64,000 bases of DNA from an uncultured Spartobacteria bacterium (GCA_938011325.1 CALLUD010000012.1:1-64000); one strand, 5' to 3'; counted from the stretch's first letter, positions 54,036 to 63,735 are shown. Numbers and translations: made by a program. The notes: generated from the sequence alone by a model not told the origin.

Positions 54036-55307
54036 TTACTCGCGAATCTGGCCGGTTCCGCGAATCAGATAGCGGTAGCTGGTCAATTCCGGCAACGCCA
54101 TCGGGCCGCGCGCGTGCAATTTGTCGGTGCTGATTCCGATCTCTGCGCCGAAGCCGAATTCCCCGCCATCGGTGAAGCGCGAGGAGGCATTCCAGTAAAC
54201 CGTCGCGGAATCGACCTCGTTGAGAAACCGCTCCGCCGCCGCCTCGTCGCGCGTGACAATCACATCACTGTGGTGCGAGCCGAGCCGCTCGATGTGATCG
54301 ATCGCCGCGGCGATATCGGGGACCACGGCGACATTCAGGATGAGCGCGAGATGTTCCGTGCGAAAGTCCTCCTCCGTCGCGCGAACGACATGCGGATACT
54401 CGAGCGCCGACAGCGCGGCAAAGCTGGCTTCATCCGCTCGCAGTTCGACCTTGTGTGACACCAGCAACGGCACCGCCGCCGCAAAAAATTCCTTCGCCAC
54501 ATCCTGGTGCACGAGCAGCGTTTCGAGGGCGTTGCACACGCCCGGACGCTGGCATTTTCCGTTGATCAGGATGCTCGCCGCCATCTGCACATCAGCCGCC
54601 GCATCCACGTAAAGATGGCAGATGCCGTCGTAGTGCTTGATGACGGGCATGCGCGCGTGCGTGACGACGGTTTCGATGAGCGACTTGCCGCCCCGTGGGA
54701 CGAGGAGGTCGATGCAATCGTCCATTTGCGCCATCAGCTTCACGGCCTCGCGATCCGTCACGGGAATGAGCTGGATGGAATCCTCCGGCAGCCCTTCCCG
54801 CGCGCCGCCGGCCTGCAGCGCCTCGGCGATGGCAAGATTCGAGCGCAGGCTTTCGGAGCCGCCGCGCAGGATCACGGCATTGCCGGTCTTGATGCACAGC
54901 ACGGCCGCGTCGCTCGTGACGTTCGGGCGCGACTCGTAGATGATGCCGATCACGCCGATCGGCTTGCGCACCTTGGAAATCCGGATGCCATTCGGCCGCA
55001 TCCACTCGTCGAGGACCTCGTTCACCGGGTCGTCGAGTTCCGCAACACGGCGCACCCCCTCGGCCATCGCGCGAAGCCGCGCGGAATTCAGCCGCAGACG
55101 GTCGATCGCGGCCGCATTCAGCCCGTGCTGCTCGGCGCCGGCGAGATCCTGCGCATTCGCCTCCAGAATCGCCGCCTCCCGGGCGAGCAACTCGTCGGCC
55201 ATGGCACGAAGAATCGCGTTCTTCGTGTCGGTCGACAAAATGGAGAGCGAGCGCGACGCCCGGCGGGCACGACGCCCGATTTCGGGCAACAATTCGGAAA
55301 GCTGCAT
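54036..55307 (-). CDS. proA: Glutamate-5-semialdehyde dehydrogenase (gamma-glutamyl phosphate reductase)
   Basis: A 423-residue NADPH enzyme of proline synthesis. Landmarks: RKPIGVIGIIYESRPNVTSD, AVILRGGSESLRSNLAIAEA, LLVPRGGKSLI, the catalytic Cys region NGKCQRPGVCNALETLLVH, and FGFGAEIGISTDKLHARGPM near the end. Length is usual. The ATG overlaps the ald stop by one base (TGATG). proB is not in the window. Confidence 0.95.
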   Translation of the reverse strand: MQLSELLPEIGRRARRASRSLSILSTDTKNAILRAMADELLAREAAILEANAQDLAGAEQHGLNAAAIDRLRLNSARLRAMAEGVRRVAELDDPVNEVLDEWMRPNGIRISKVRKPIGVIGIIYESRPNVTSDAAVLCIKTGNAVILRGGSESLRSNLAIAEALQAGGAREGLPEDSIQLIPVTDREAVKLMAQMDDCIDLLVPRGGKSLIETVVTHARMPVIKHYDGICHLYVDAAADVQMAASILINGKCQRPGVCNALETLLVHQDVAKEFFAAAVPLLVSHKVELRADEASFAALSALEYPHVVRATEEDFRTEHLALILNVAVVPDIAAAIDHIERLGSHHSDVIVTRDEAAAERFLNEVDSATVYWNASSRFTDGGEFGFGAEIGISTDKLHARGPMALPELTSYRYLIRGTGQIRE

Positions 55308-56407
55308 CAGATGGAAACGGAAGAATACTCGATGCCGAGCGATTCCGCCACCGCCTTGAGGGTCAGTTTGCCATCCTGAATATTGATGCCCTGCTCCAGA
55401 CCCGGCAACCGCCGGCACGCCTCCGCCAGTCCGTAATCGGCGATCGCCTCGACGTAGCGGTAGGTCACATTTGTGAGCGCCTGCGTCGCGGTGCGCGCGT
55501 AGGCGCCGGGCATGTTGGCGACGCAATAGTGCACGATTCCCTCCTCGACGAACGTCGGCGAATCGTGCGTCGTCGCCCGCGACGTTTCCACGCAACCGCC
55601 CTGGTCGATGGCAATGTCGACGAGCACCGTGCCCGGTTTCATCATCCGCAACATTTCGCGCGTGATGAGCTTCGGCGCCCTCGCCCCCGGCACCAGCACC
55701 GCACCGACGAGGAGGTCCACCGTCGGCAGCAGCTCGATGAGGCTCGCCTCGCTGGAATACAGCGTGTGCGCGGTGTGCATCGTGATGTCGAGAAAGCGCA
55801 TTCGCTCGAGATCGACTTCGAGAATGGTCACGTCCGCGCCGAGCCCGGTCGCCATCCGGGCGGCGTTCACGCCTGCGGTGCCGCCGCCGATCACGACAAC
55901 CCTGCCCGGCAGCACGCCCGGCACTCCGCCAAGCAGCACTCCCTTGCCGCCGTTGTGTTTCGCCAGAAAATGGCCGCCGGCAATGATCGACATGCGCCCT
56001 GCGATCTCGCTCATCGGCTCGAGCAGCGGCAGGCGGCGGTTCACCTCGACGGTCTCGTAGGCGACGCACGTCGCGCCGCTTTTCATGAGCGCTTCCGTGA
56101 GGCTCCGGCTCGCCGCGAGATGCAAATAGGTAAAAAGAATCTGCCCTTTGCGAAGTAGCGGGTATTCGGAAGGCAACGGCTCTTTCACCTTCACGATCAG
56201 GTCCGCTGCGGCGAAGACCTCCGCATGATCCTGCACGAGCCGGGCGCCCGCGTGTTCGTATTCCTCATCCGGATACCCGCAGCCGGCTCCCGCGCCTGAC
56301 TCGACCACGATTTGATGGCCGCGCTTTGTCAGCTGGTAGGCCGCCGACGGCAGCAGCGCGACCCGATTTTCCTGCTCCTTCAGCTCGCGAGGAACACCGA
56401 TGACCAT
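55307..56407 (-). CDS. ald: Alanine dehydrogenase
   Basis: A 366-residue NAD-dependent enzyme that interconverts alanine and pyruvate plus ammonia. Landmarks: MVIGVPRELKEQENRVALLP at the start, KVKEPLPSEYPLLRKGQILF, the catalytic His in TYLHLAAS, the NAD-binding loop GRVVVIGGGTAGVNAARMAT, and CVANMPGAYARTATQALTNV. The N terminus begins exactly at the family start. It heads the leftward run ald-proA-acyP. Confidence 0.96.
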   Translation of the reverse strand: MVIGVPRELKEQENRVALLPSAAYQLTKRGHQIVVESGAGAGCGYPDEEYEHAGARLVQDHAEVFAAADLIVKVKEPLPSEYPLLRKGQILFTYLHLAASRSLTEALMKSGATCVAYETVEVNRRLPLLEPMSEIAGRMSIIAGGHFLAKHNGGKGVLLGGVPGVLPGRVVVIGGGTAGVNAARMATGLGADVTILEVDLERMRFLDITMHTAHTLYSSEASLIELLPTVDLLVGAVLVPGARAPKLITREMLRMMKPGTVLVDIAIDQGGCVETSRATTHDSPTFVEEGIVHYCVANMPGAYARTATQALTNVTYRYVEAIADYGLAEACRRLPGLEQGINIQDGKLTLKAVAESLGIEYSSVSI

Positions 56408-56506
56408 GCCAGACTATTCCGCGCGCTAAGGGCCAAACGAAAGCGGAATCTTGGCGACGACGGCTCATTGGACAAGGAATGCGCATTATGGCATGCTCCG
56501 GCCTCC

Positions 56507-57370
56507 ATGATCCTTCGTCCATCGGCGGCGCTCGTTCTCGTAGCCATTCTCGGTTTCCGGGTTGGCGTCGCGCAGGACGTGTCCGGGGACATTCCCGAAG
56601 GTATGGAGGAGAGTGCCGAGGAGCACATGCGCGAGGAGCTCGGTGTCAATGAAGTCACGGCTCCCCAGATTCAGAAGCTTCTTTTCGACCTCGACAGTTT
56701 TCAGCCGATTCCGATGGCACTCGTCGAGTCGACGGATCTCAACGCGACGTATCCCAACCGCTTTCAAACCGCGTTGAATTTCGGCGGCCTGGTTGCCGAT
56801 GGATTCGTCATCGTCATCAACAAGCGCGCGCAGGACATCCAGAACATCGGCCGTGCCTTGATCAAACAGGCGCGCGCCCTCGGCGTGGGCGACAGCCTCA
56901 CGCGTCGCGCCGCGAGTTTGATCGATCTCGGGCAACGCGGCGACTGGGGGCGGCTGCGCGAGGAACTCATCCGCACGCAAAACGACGTCGAGGCTGCGAT
57001 GATGAACCTCCACGACGAGGAACTGGCCCATCTCATCAGCTTCGGCGGGTGGTTGCGCGGATTTCAGCTCGCGGCAAACGCCACGGCCAACAACTACACC
57101 CCCGCCCGCGCGGAAGGGCTCCGGCGCCTCGATGTGATGAGCTATTTCGTGGACCGGCTCGACACGCTGAATCCGCGCCTGAAGCGCACCGAGCTCGTCT
57201 CGCTGCTGATCGCGAAAATGAAGACGATCCGCCAGATCGCCGGTCAGGCCGAGAACCGCCCGCCGTCGGAATCCGAGGTGAAGGAAATGCGCGATCTCGC
57301 CAACGAAATGGTTGCCGCCGCGCAATCCAAGGTCGACGACGAGGGCAACCTCCTCGACATCCAGCAATAG
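56507..57370 (+). CDS. Hypothetical exported helical protein
   Basis: A 287-residue protein with a signal peptide (ILRPSAALVLVAILGFRVGV) followed by a mostly helical mature part, including SLTRRAASLIDLGQRGDWGR, EELIRTQNDVEAAMMNLHDE and SLLIAKMKTIRQIAGQAENR. I recognise no family. It is divergent from ald and lies 49 bp before the DUF885 gene on the same strand; the reason for this pairing is unknown. Confidence 0.75.
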   Translation: MILRPSAALVLVAILGFRVGVAQDVSGDIPEGMEESAEEHMREELGVNEVTAPQIQKLLFDLDSFQPIPMALVESTDLNATYPNRFQTALNFGGLVADGFVIVINKRAQDIQNIGRALIKQARALGVGDSLTRRAASLIDLGQRGDWGRLREELIRTQNDVEAAMMNLHDEELAHLISFGGWLRGFQLAANATANNYTPARAEGLRRLDVMSYFVDRLDTLNPRLKRTELVSLLIAKMKTIRQIAGQAENRPPSESEVKEMRDLANEMVAAAQSKVDDEGNLLDIQQ

Positions 57371-57419
57371 CGCCGATCGCGTCTCGTCGTCTGCGCCGGC
57401 GCGGGTATAGTCGCAAACG

Positions 57420-59051
57420 ATGAAATCCCAGCCATCTTCCGTGAGCGCGTTCCGGCGCATCGCCGATGATTATCTCAAGCAGACTCACGAGCGATTTCCC
57501 GAGGACGCCAGCGCGCTTGGATTGAAGGAGTTCGACGCCGGGCTCAGCGACAATTCGACGGAAACACACCTCGCCCAGGACGACCTCGTCGCCCGCACCC
57601 TCTCGGCCGTGGAGGCGCTGCCGGAGGCGGACTTCACCGGCGACGATTATCTCGACCGGCGGGGATTTCTCGCGATGCTGCGCACGAGCCGGTTTTTCGA
57701 GACGGACCTCGAACGCTGGCGGAACAATCCCCAGCGCTCCATCAACGGCGCGACCGAGGCGATTTTCGATCTCGTCGTGCGCAATGCGAAATCGCTGGGC
57801 AAGGTCCTTCCCGCCATCGAGTCACGCCTGGAAAAACTGCCCGCGTATCTGCGCGAGGGCGCCCGCAATCTCCGCAAGCCCGTCCCGCTCTGGACCCGGC
57901 TCGCCATCGAGTCCTGCGACGGTGCGATCGAGTTTTTCGCCGGTCTCGAGGCACCGCTCACCAAGGTTTCGGGTAATCCGCGCCGCACCGCTAAGCTCCT
58001 CGCGGGGGCCAGGCAGGCGGCCGCGGATTACGCGAAGGCGATTCAGCGCAAGACGCCCGGCAAAAAGAACGGCTACGCGGTCGGGCGCGAGGGATTCGAG
58101 TTTCTCATGCGCGAGCGGCTTGGGTTCGACCAGTCCCTGCCGGAAATTCGCGCCAACGGGCTCGCACTCATCGAGAAGCTGCACGCCGAGTTGCAGGCCG
58201 AGGCGAAGCGCTGCGGATTCTCGAGCGCGGCCGAGGGGCTGCACCAAACCGCCAGCCGCTGGAATCCCGACCGTCCCCTGCTCGACCTCTATCGCGAAGT
58301 GACGACGCGGGTTCGAGACCGTGTCGCCGAACTGGGGCTTGTCACGCTGCCCAAGGGCGAATCCCTCGACGTGCTGCCGGTGCCGCCATTTCTCCGGCAT
58401 CAATTTCCCACCGCAGCGTATCATCAGCCGCCGCCGTATTCGCGCCGTCAGGTCGGTATTTTCTGGGTGAACGACCTGAGCCTGCTGCAAAGCAACCCGG
58501 CGAAGAGGCTCGCGGAGATTCGCCAGCACTACGGTCTGGAGCTCACCGCCGCACACGAGGCGTATCCGGGACACCATCTGCAATTTGCAATTCAGAACCA
58601 GCATCCGAGCAAACTGCGGCGCCTCTTCGCGCACTCGATCTTCTACGAGGGCTGGACGCTGTGGTGCGAGAAGATGTGCGTCGACCAGGGGCTCGTCGAT
58701 CTGCCAAACGTGCGTCTCCAGCAGCTTCACGATGCGTTGTGGCGCGCATACCGAATCATCATCGACTGCGGCCTTCACGACGGATCGCTCACCTACGATG
58801 GCGCGTGTCGCGTCCTGATGGATGGCGTGGGCTTCACCCGGGCACGGGCGCGTGGCGACGTGAACTGGTATACCTCCTCGCCGACGGTGCCGATGAGCTA
58901 CCTGCTCGGCCGCCTCGAGGTCGAGCGGCTGCACGAGCATTTCTGCGGACGCGAAGGCTGGACACTGCGGCAGTTCAACGACTGGATGCTCCGCCACGGC
59001 GCGCTGCCGTGGCGGTGGATTCTCGAGGCGCGCATGCGAAGCCGGGCATGA
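57420..59051 (+). CDS. DUF885 protein (metallopeptidase-like)
   Basis: A 543-residue protein of the DUF885 family. The zinc-binding HExxH-like site is HEAYPGHHLQFA, preceded by a PVPPFLRHQFPTAAYHQPPP region and followed by YEGWTLWCEKMCV with the third ligand Glu. Other landmarks: GREGFEFLMRERLGFDQSLP and PTVPMSYLLGRLEVERLHEH. DUF885 members are related to carboxypeptidase-like metallopeptidases; substrate is unknown. No signal peptide. It overlaps the next gene by four bases (ATGA). Confidence 0.88.
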   Translation: MKSQPSSVSAFRRIADDYLKQTHERFPEDASALGLKEFDAGLSDNSTETHLAQDDLVARTLSAVEALPEADFTGDDYLDRRGFLAMLRTSRFFETDLERWRNNPQRSINGATEAIFDLVVRNAKSLGKVLPAIESRLEKLPAYLREGARNLRKPVPLWTRLAIESCDGAIEFFAGLEAPLTKVSGNPRRTAKLLAGARQAAADYAKAIQRKTPGKKNGYAVGREGFEFLMRERLGFDQSLPEIRANGLALIEKLHAELQAEAKRCGFSSAAEGLHQTASRWNPDRPLLDLYREVTTRVRDRVAELGLVTLPKGESLDVLPVPPFLRHQFPTAAYHQPPPYSRRQVGIFWVNDLSLLQSNPAKRLAEIRQHYGLELTAAHEAYPGHHLQFAIQNQHPSKLRRLFAHSIFYEGWTLWCEKMCVDQGLVDLPNVRLQQLHDALWRAYRIIIDCGLHDGSLTYDGACRVLMDGVGFTRARARGDVNWYTSSPTVPMSYLLGRLEVERLHEHFCGREGWTLRQFNDWMLRHGALPWRWILEARMRSRA

Positions 59052-60133
59052 CCACTGCGGAGCGGATCGAGGCGATCGCCGCGGCGGCTAAGGATTTTCC
59101 GATCCTGGGACCGGTGCGCCGCGAAGATCTCGTGGCGCTCCTTCGCGCCGAGCTGGGACACGAGGAATCGCTGGAGGGATTCCGCCCGCACGGCTCGCAC
59201 TTCACGAAGGCCGTGGCGCCGTCCACGATTCTCCACGTCGTGAGCGGCAACACCCCGCACGCCGGACTGCAGACGCTCGTTCGCGGCCTGTTGCTCGGTT
59301 CGCGAAACCTCGTGAAGGTCCCCTCGGCCGGACTCCCGGAGGTCGGCGCGTTTCGCGACGCGCTGCCGCCGTCGCTGCAAGACACGATCGAGATTTCCCC
59401 CACCCTTCCGCCCTCGTGGCTGGACCAAGCCGATGCTGTGGTCGTGTTTGGCGACGACGAGACCATTGCCCACTTTCGCGCGAGGGTCCGGCCCGGCATT
59501 CCGTTCCAGGCCCACGGACATCGCGTGAGTCTCGGAATTGTCTTCGATGATCCGGACGCCTCCTCGGCGCCGGCTGCGGCGCGGGATGTCTCGCTCTACG
59601 ATCAGCAGGGCTGCCTGTCGCCGCATGACATCTACGTTGACGAGTCGTGCGGGCTTTCCGCACGCACCTACGCCGCCCGTCTCGCGGAGGCCATGGAGGA
59701 ATTCAACCGCGCCACTCCTCGGCGCGAGCTGACCGTAGGCGGGAACGCCGCCATTGCCGACTTGCGTGCGAGCTATGCGTTTCGCGCCGGGAGCGACACC
59801 CGGGTGCAGATCTGGTGCAGCGAAGACTCCACCGATTGGACGGTGATTTACGAGGAGGACTCGTGGTTCGCGACGTCACCATTGAACCGCGTCGTCTTCG
59901 TCAAGCCGCTGCCGGCAGACCTTCCCACCGCCCTTGCTCCCATTCTTCCCTGGCTCGCGGCGGTGGGTATTTTTCCTGCCACTGAAGCTTACGCCAACCG
60001 CGTCGTTTCACTCGGCGGATCGATCATTCTTCCCCTGGGCCGGATGCAATTTCCCCCGCTCACCTGGCACGCCGAGGGCCTCCCAAATCTCGGTTCCCTC
60101 GTAAGATGGGTTGATTTCCTCCCAAACCCGTAA
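59048..60133 (+). CDS. LuxC-like acyl-CoA reductase
   Basis: A 361-residue protein of the LuxC/acyl-CoA reductase family within the aldehyde dehydrogenase fold. Landmarks: HVVSGNTPHAGLQTLVRGLL, GSRNLVKVPSAGLPEVGAF, VVFGDDETIAHFRARVRPGI, and catalytic Cys 189 in YDQQGCLSPHDIYVD. LuxC reduces fatty acids activated as acyl-AMP or acyl-CoA to fatty aldehydes. An acyl-CoA synthetase lies 270 bp downstream, on the other side of infA, so the pair could make aldehydes from fatty acids. No lux luciferase genes are present. Confidence 0.85.
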   Translation: MTTAERIEAIAAAAKDFPILGPVRREDLVALLRAELGHEESLEGFRPHGSHFTKAVAPSTILHVVSGNTPHAGLQTLVRGLLLGSRNLVKVPSAGLPEVGAFRDALPPSLQDTIEISPTLPPSWLDQADAVVVFGDDETIAHFRARVRPGIPFQAHGHRVSLGIVFDDPDASSAPAAARDVSLYDQQGCLSPHDIYVDESCGLSARTYAARLAEAMEEFNRATPRRELTVGGNAAIADLRASYAFRAGSDTRVQIWCSEDSTDWTVIYEEDSWFATSPLNRVVFVKPLPADLPTALAPILPWLAAVGIFPATEAYANRVVSLGGSIILPLGRMQFPPLTWHAEGLPNLGSLVRWVDFLPNP

Positions 60134-60148
60134 TACATGTGCCGGCTC

Positions 60149-60397
60149 ATGCCGAAAGAGGAAGCCATCGTCAGCCAGGGAGTCGTCACCGACGTTTTGC
60201 CAGGAACCATGTTTCGCGTGAAGCTGCCGAACGGCCATCAGGTCCTCGCCCACATTTCGGGGAAAATGCGCAAACACTTCATTCGCATCGTTCCTGGAGA
60301 CGCCGTGACCGTGGAGCTTTCCCCCTACGATTTGAGCAAGGCTCGCATCACCTTCCGCGAGGCGGGCACGCCACGCGGACCTCGACCGGGAAGATAG
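60149..60397 (+). CDS. infA: Translation initiation factor IF-1
   Basis: An 82-residue OB-fold protein. The family sequence begins at MPKEEAIVSQG and continues VLPGTMFRVKLPNGHQVLAH and ISGKMRKHFIRIVPGDAVTV, then LSPYDLSKARITFR. The tail GTPRGPRPGR is longer than usual. An ATG four codons upstream (60137) is also in frame, but 60149 matches the family N terminus. IF-1 occupies the ribosomal A site during initiation. It sits between an acyl-CoA reductase and an acyl-CoA synthetase gene, not in a ribosomal protein operon. Confidence 0.93.
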   Translation: MPKEEAIVSQGVVTDVLPGTMFRVKLPNGHQVLAHISGKMRKHFIRIVPGDAVTVELSPYDLSKARITFREAGTPRGPRPGR

Positions 60398-60404
60398 CGG
60401 ACTC

Positions 60405-62303
60405 ATGTCCGACCCGATCCGTCCCCGGAACATCGCGGATCTCTTCCGCCTTGCGGCGGCGCGTTATGGCGATGCTCCCGCATTTTGTTCGCGCAACCGA
60501 GACGGTTCCTTCACGCCCACCAGCTATCGCGGACTCTACGAACGCGGGCTGAATCTCGCGACCGGCCTCATCGATCTGGGCGTCGAGCAACGCGAGCACG
60601 TCGGCCTGCTCGCCGACAATCGCCTTGAGTGGATTCTCTGCGACTGCGCCGTGCAAATTTGCGGCGGGGCGGACGTCCCACGCGGAACCGACATCACGCC
60701 GGAGGAGATTCGCTACATCCTCGAGCACGCGGATGTCCGCATCTCGTTCGTCGAAAACGCGGCGACACTGGGAAAACTTCGAGCGAGCGGAGTCACCGGT
60801 ATTCGGAAGGTCATTGTGATGGATCCTTCCTTCGAGAGCGACGGCGACGCGCTGACGCTCACCGAAGTCGAGAGCCGCGGACGCGAGCTTCGCGCGAATG
60901 GAGATCGTCGCGCCGAGGAGCGGATGGAGCGCATCGAGCCATCCGATCGATTCACGTTGATCTACACCTCCGGCACGACCGGAACGCCCAAAGGTGTGCA
61001 ACTGACCCATGCCAACATGGTATCGCAGATCGAGAATCTCCCGCTCGAACTGCGTCACGGCGATCGCGCGTTGTCCATTCTACCGATCTGGCACAGCTAC
61101 GAGCGTGTGTTCGAGATGCTCGCGATCAGCCGGGGCCTGGTGACCTACTACACGAGCCTGCGGCACATCGGTGAGGACTTGAAAACCGTGAAGCCGACGA
61201 TCATGTGCTCGGCGCCGCGGTTGTGGGAGAGCCTCTATCAGAAAATTTTCGCGAACGTCGACAAGGGCTCTGCGGTGAAGCAGGCGCTGTTCACGCTCGC
61301 CTACACGAGCGCCGTGCGCGTGCATCGGGCGAAGCGCTTCTTCATGGGGCAGCAACTCGACACGACCGGTCGCACCCTGCCCGAGTCGCTCGCTCTGCTC
61401 GCCGGGCATTGTGTGAACCTGCTCGTGTTCACCGTCCCGTTTCGACTGCTCGACGGCGTTGTTTTGAAAAAACTTCGCGCCGTGGTCGGCGGAGAGTTTC
61501 GCGGAACGATCAGCGGCGGCGGTGCGCTGCAACCGCATGTCGACGAATTTTTCAATTTCATCGGCATTCCCGTGCTCGAGGGCTACGGGCTTACCGAAAC
61601 GTGTCCGGTGCTCGCCGTTCGCACGTGGAAAAATCTGGTGATCGGCACGGTCGGCCCGCTTTTCCCGGGCACCGAGGTGCGCATTGCCGATTTGAACACC
61701 GGAGAAATTCTTTATCCCAACCCCTCGAAAAAGGGCCAGGGCCGCGGGCTTCGGGGAGAGATTCAGGTGCGTGGACCGCAGGTGATGGTCGGCTATTACA
61801 AGGACCCCGAGGGCACCGCCCGCGTGATGAAGGACGGATGGTTCTGCACGGGCGACATCGGCATGGTGACGTTCAACGACTGCCTCAAGATTCTCGGGCG
61901 CTGCAAGGACACGATCGTCCTGCTGAGCGGCGAGAACGTGGAGCCGCTGCCGATCGAGAACAAGCTCACGCATTCGGAACTGATCGACCAATGCATGGTC
62001 GTGGGACAGGACAGAAAATACCTCGCGGCGCTCATCGTGCCGAATGTGGACGCCTTCAAGGTGATGGGCATCGCGCCGGATTCCGAGGAGGCGCGAAAGC
62101 GGCTGGAAGCCGAGGTGCGCCGGCTTGTTTCCGACGAGACCGGTTTCAAGCCGTTCGAGCGGCTTGGCGCGGTGCGGATTCTTCCCAAGCCGTTCGAGGT
62201 GGGCGACGAGCTGACCGCCACCCTGAAGCTGCGGCGTCACGTTATCACCGAGAAATATTCGGCACTGATTGACGAGATGTATCCGCCCGCAACCTCGCGG
62301 TGA
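60405..62303 (+). CDS. Long-chain acyl-CoA synthetase (FadD15/FAA type)
   Basis: A 632-residue AMP-forming ligase. Landmarks: P-loop LIYTSGTTGTPKGVQLTHAN, LPIWHSYERVFEM, IMCSAPRLWESLYQKIF, SGGGALQPHVDEFFNFIGIP, VLEGYGLTETCPV, and GWFCTGDIGMVTFNDCLKIL. The insert around residues 315-350 (VRVHRAKRFFMGQQLDTTGR) marks the long-chain subfamily. It activates fatty acids to acyl-CoA. Its 3' end overlaps the convergent hydrolase gene by 59 bp. Confidence 0.93.
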   Translation: MSDPIRPRNIADLFRLAAARYGDAPAFCSRNRDGSFTPTSYRGLYERGLNLATGLIDLGVEQREHVGLLADNRLEWILCDCAVQICGGADVPRGTDITPEEIRYILEHADVRISFVENAATLGKLRASGVTGIRKVIVMDPSFESDGDALTLTEVESRGRELRANGDRRAEERMERIEPSDRFTLIYTSGTTGTPKGVQLTHANMVSQIENLPLELRHGDRALSILPIWHSYERVFEMLAISRGLVTYYTSLRHIGEDLKTVKPTIMCSAPRLWESLYQKIFANVDKGSAVKQALFTLAYTSAVRVHRAKRFFMGQQLDTTGRTLPESLALLAGHCVNLLVFTVPFRLLDGVVLKKLRAVVGGEFRGTISGGGALQPHVDEFFNFIGIPVLEGYGLTETCPVLAVRTWKNLVIGTVGPLFPGTEVRIADLNTGEILYPNPSKKGQGRGLRGEIQVRGPQVMVGYYKDPEGTARVMKDGWFCTGDIGMVTFNDCLKILGRCKDTIVLLSGENVEPLPIENKLTHSELIDQCMVVGQDRKYLAALIVPNVDAFKVMGIAPDSEEARKRLEAEVRRLVSDETGFKPFERLGAVRILPKPFEVGDELTATLKLRRHVITEKYSALIDEMYPPATSR

Positions 62304-63135
62304 TCCATTTCGTGGCCTCGTCCGCAATGGTCGGCGCGTCGAGATCGAAGAGCAATTGGTGATAGCTCTCCAGAAACTCGAAGTGCGATTTTTCGGAGGT
62401 TCGAATTTTTTCGAAAAATGCCCTCGTCTGCCCGGCGGAGATGAACACGTCGTGGCCGGCTGAAAACAGGGCCACCGGCACGTCGAGGCGTTGCGCCGCG
62501 GCGTCGCTCGCATCAATGAGGTCGCCCATTCGCGCAAGAAACCCCAGCGTCAACGGCCCCAGCCGGTAGGGAGCGGTTTCAAGCTCGTGCTGCCGCTCGG
62601 GAATTCGCGTGAGTTTCGGAAAGCTCCCCTTGCCGTGCACGAACCAGCTCGGTTTGAGGCTGGCTCCCGGGGCGAGTCGTGAAATGACCCGCAGCACGGT
62701 TTTGACCCAGGGCGGATTTCGCTGGGCCAGCGCCACGACCGGCGCGAACAGGAGCAATCCCATTGCCCGGTCCCTCCACGGTTGCCGCGCGGCCGCCTGC
62801 AGCGCGAGCAACGCTCCCATGCTCTCCCCCGCGAGAAAAACCCGATCCGCACCGATGAAATTCGCAAACCCCTCGAGATCCTCGAGCATTCCATCGACTT
62901 CCAGCCATGCCCCGCGCCGGCTCTTCTGCGGATCGAGCCCCTGCCCGCGGAGATTCCATGCGGCAATGGCGATCCCCGCACGATTCATCGTGTCGACAAG
63001 CGGCTCGAAGTCCTCCGCGCGGCAGCTCAATCCATGCATCGCGACCACCCACGCTTTCGTTTCGCCCTCGGGCTTCCAAATGCGGTAGCCGAACTCGGTG
63101 CCATCCGCCGCGATCCAGGTTGGGTATTCGCTCAC
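62245..63135 (-). CDS. Alpha/beta hydrolase, monoacylglycerol-lipase-like
   Basis: About 296 residues from GTG 63135. Alpha/beta-hydrolase landmarks: TEFGYRIWKPEGETKAWVVA, MHGLSCRAEDFEPLVD (oxyanion region), WNLRGQGLDPQKSR, nucleophile elbow LAGESMGALLALQAA, catalytic Asp in ALFSAGHDVFISAG, and His in LESYHQLLFD. These match serine monoacylglycerol lipases. A longer ATG start at 63183 is possible but would overlap the divergent gene's start; 63135 fits the domain edge better. The 3' end overlaps the acyl-CoA synthetase gene. Confidence 0.85.
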   Translation of the reverse strand: MSEYPTWIAADGTEFGYRIWKPEGETKAWVVAMHGLSCRAEDFEPLVDTMNRAGIAIAAWNLRGQGLDPQKSRRGAWLEVDGMLEDLEGFANFIGADRVFLAGESMGALLALQAAARQPWRDRAMGLLLFAPVVALAQRNPPWVKTVLRVISRLAPGASLKPSWFVHGKGSFPKLTRIPERQHELETAPYRLGPLTLGFLARMGDLIDASDAAAQRLDVPVALFSAGHDVFISAGQTRAFFEKIRTSEKSHFEFLESYHQLLFDLDAPTIADEATKWITARLRADTSRQSVPNISR

Positions 63136-63181
63136 TGCTTTTCTGTTGCACGCTTTGGAGCCTTCTGAAAAGCCTTTGCGC

Positions 63182-63706
63182 ATGCGCTTCCCGATCCTCT
63201 CTCTACTCGCGGTGCTCGTTACATCCACGCTCGCGCACGCCGGCCAGTTGAATCTCGCCGTCCTGCAATTCACCGACGCGCGCGATCCCTCCGAAATCGC
63301 CTCCGCCCTCGCGCAGGTCGATCTTCTCAAAGTGACCAACTCGGATCGCATTGAAACCAATGTCGCCGGTCTCCGCGGCGGATACGTCGTCTTTGCGCAG
63401 AGCATCGGTGTTCCGTCCTCCGGAAATTTCGGCAATTCGACCCGGATCGGCAATCAGCGCGCCGATGTTTCCGGATCTCTCGGCGGCGGCAGGGTCAATG
63501 TCGAGATCGCCATCGAAGAAGGCGTCAAAGTCGGTCTCCGCAAATTCACGCGCTCGGTTTACTCCGGTTCGGGCGAAATTTCCCGGGTGCCTCAGATTAT
63601 TTCGATCAAGCAAAGCAAGGGCCGCTCGCAGATCGCCATCAAGGGCGACGCCAAGCTCACTTCCTACAATTTCACCAGCGTTCTCGTCGCCCAGTATCTT
63701 CCCTAA
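63182..63706 (+). CDS. Hypothetical secreted protein
   Basis: A 174-residue protein with a signal peptide (RFPILSLLAVLVTSTLAHAG) and a strand-rich mature part (GQLNLAVLQFTDARDPSEIA, GRVNVEIAIEEGVKVGLRKF). No family is recognised. The start is 47 bp from the divergent hydrolase start. It is the last gene before the candidate replication origin. Confidence 0.7.
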   Translation: MRFPILSLLAVLVTSTLAHAGQLNLAVLQFTDARDPSEIASALAQVDLLKVTNSDRIETNVAGLRGGYVVFAQSIGVPSSGNFGNSTRIGNQRADVSGSLGGGRVNVEIAIEEGVKVGLRKFTRSVYSGSGEISRVPQIISIKQSKGRSQIAIKGDAKLTSYNFTSVLVAQYLP

Positions 63707-63735
63707 CGGCCGCGCAATTTCCGACGTGAGAAAGT

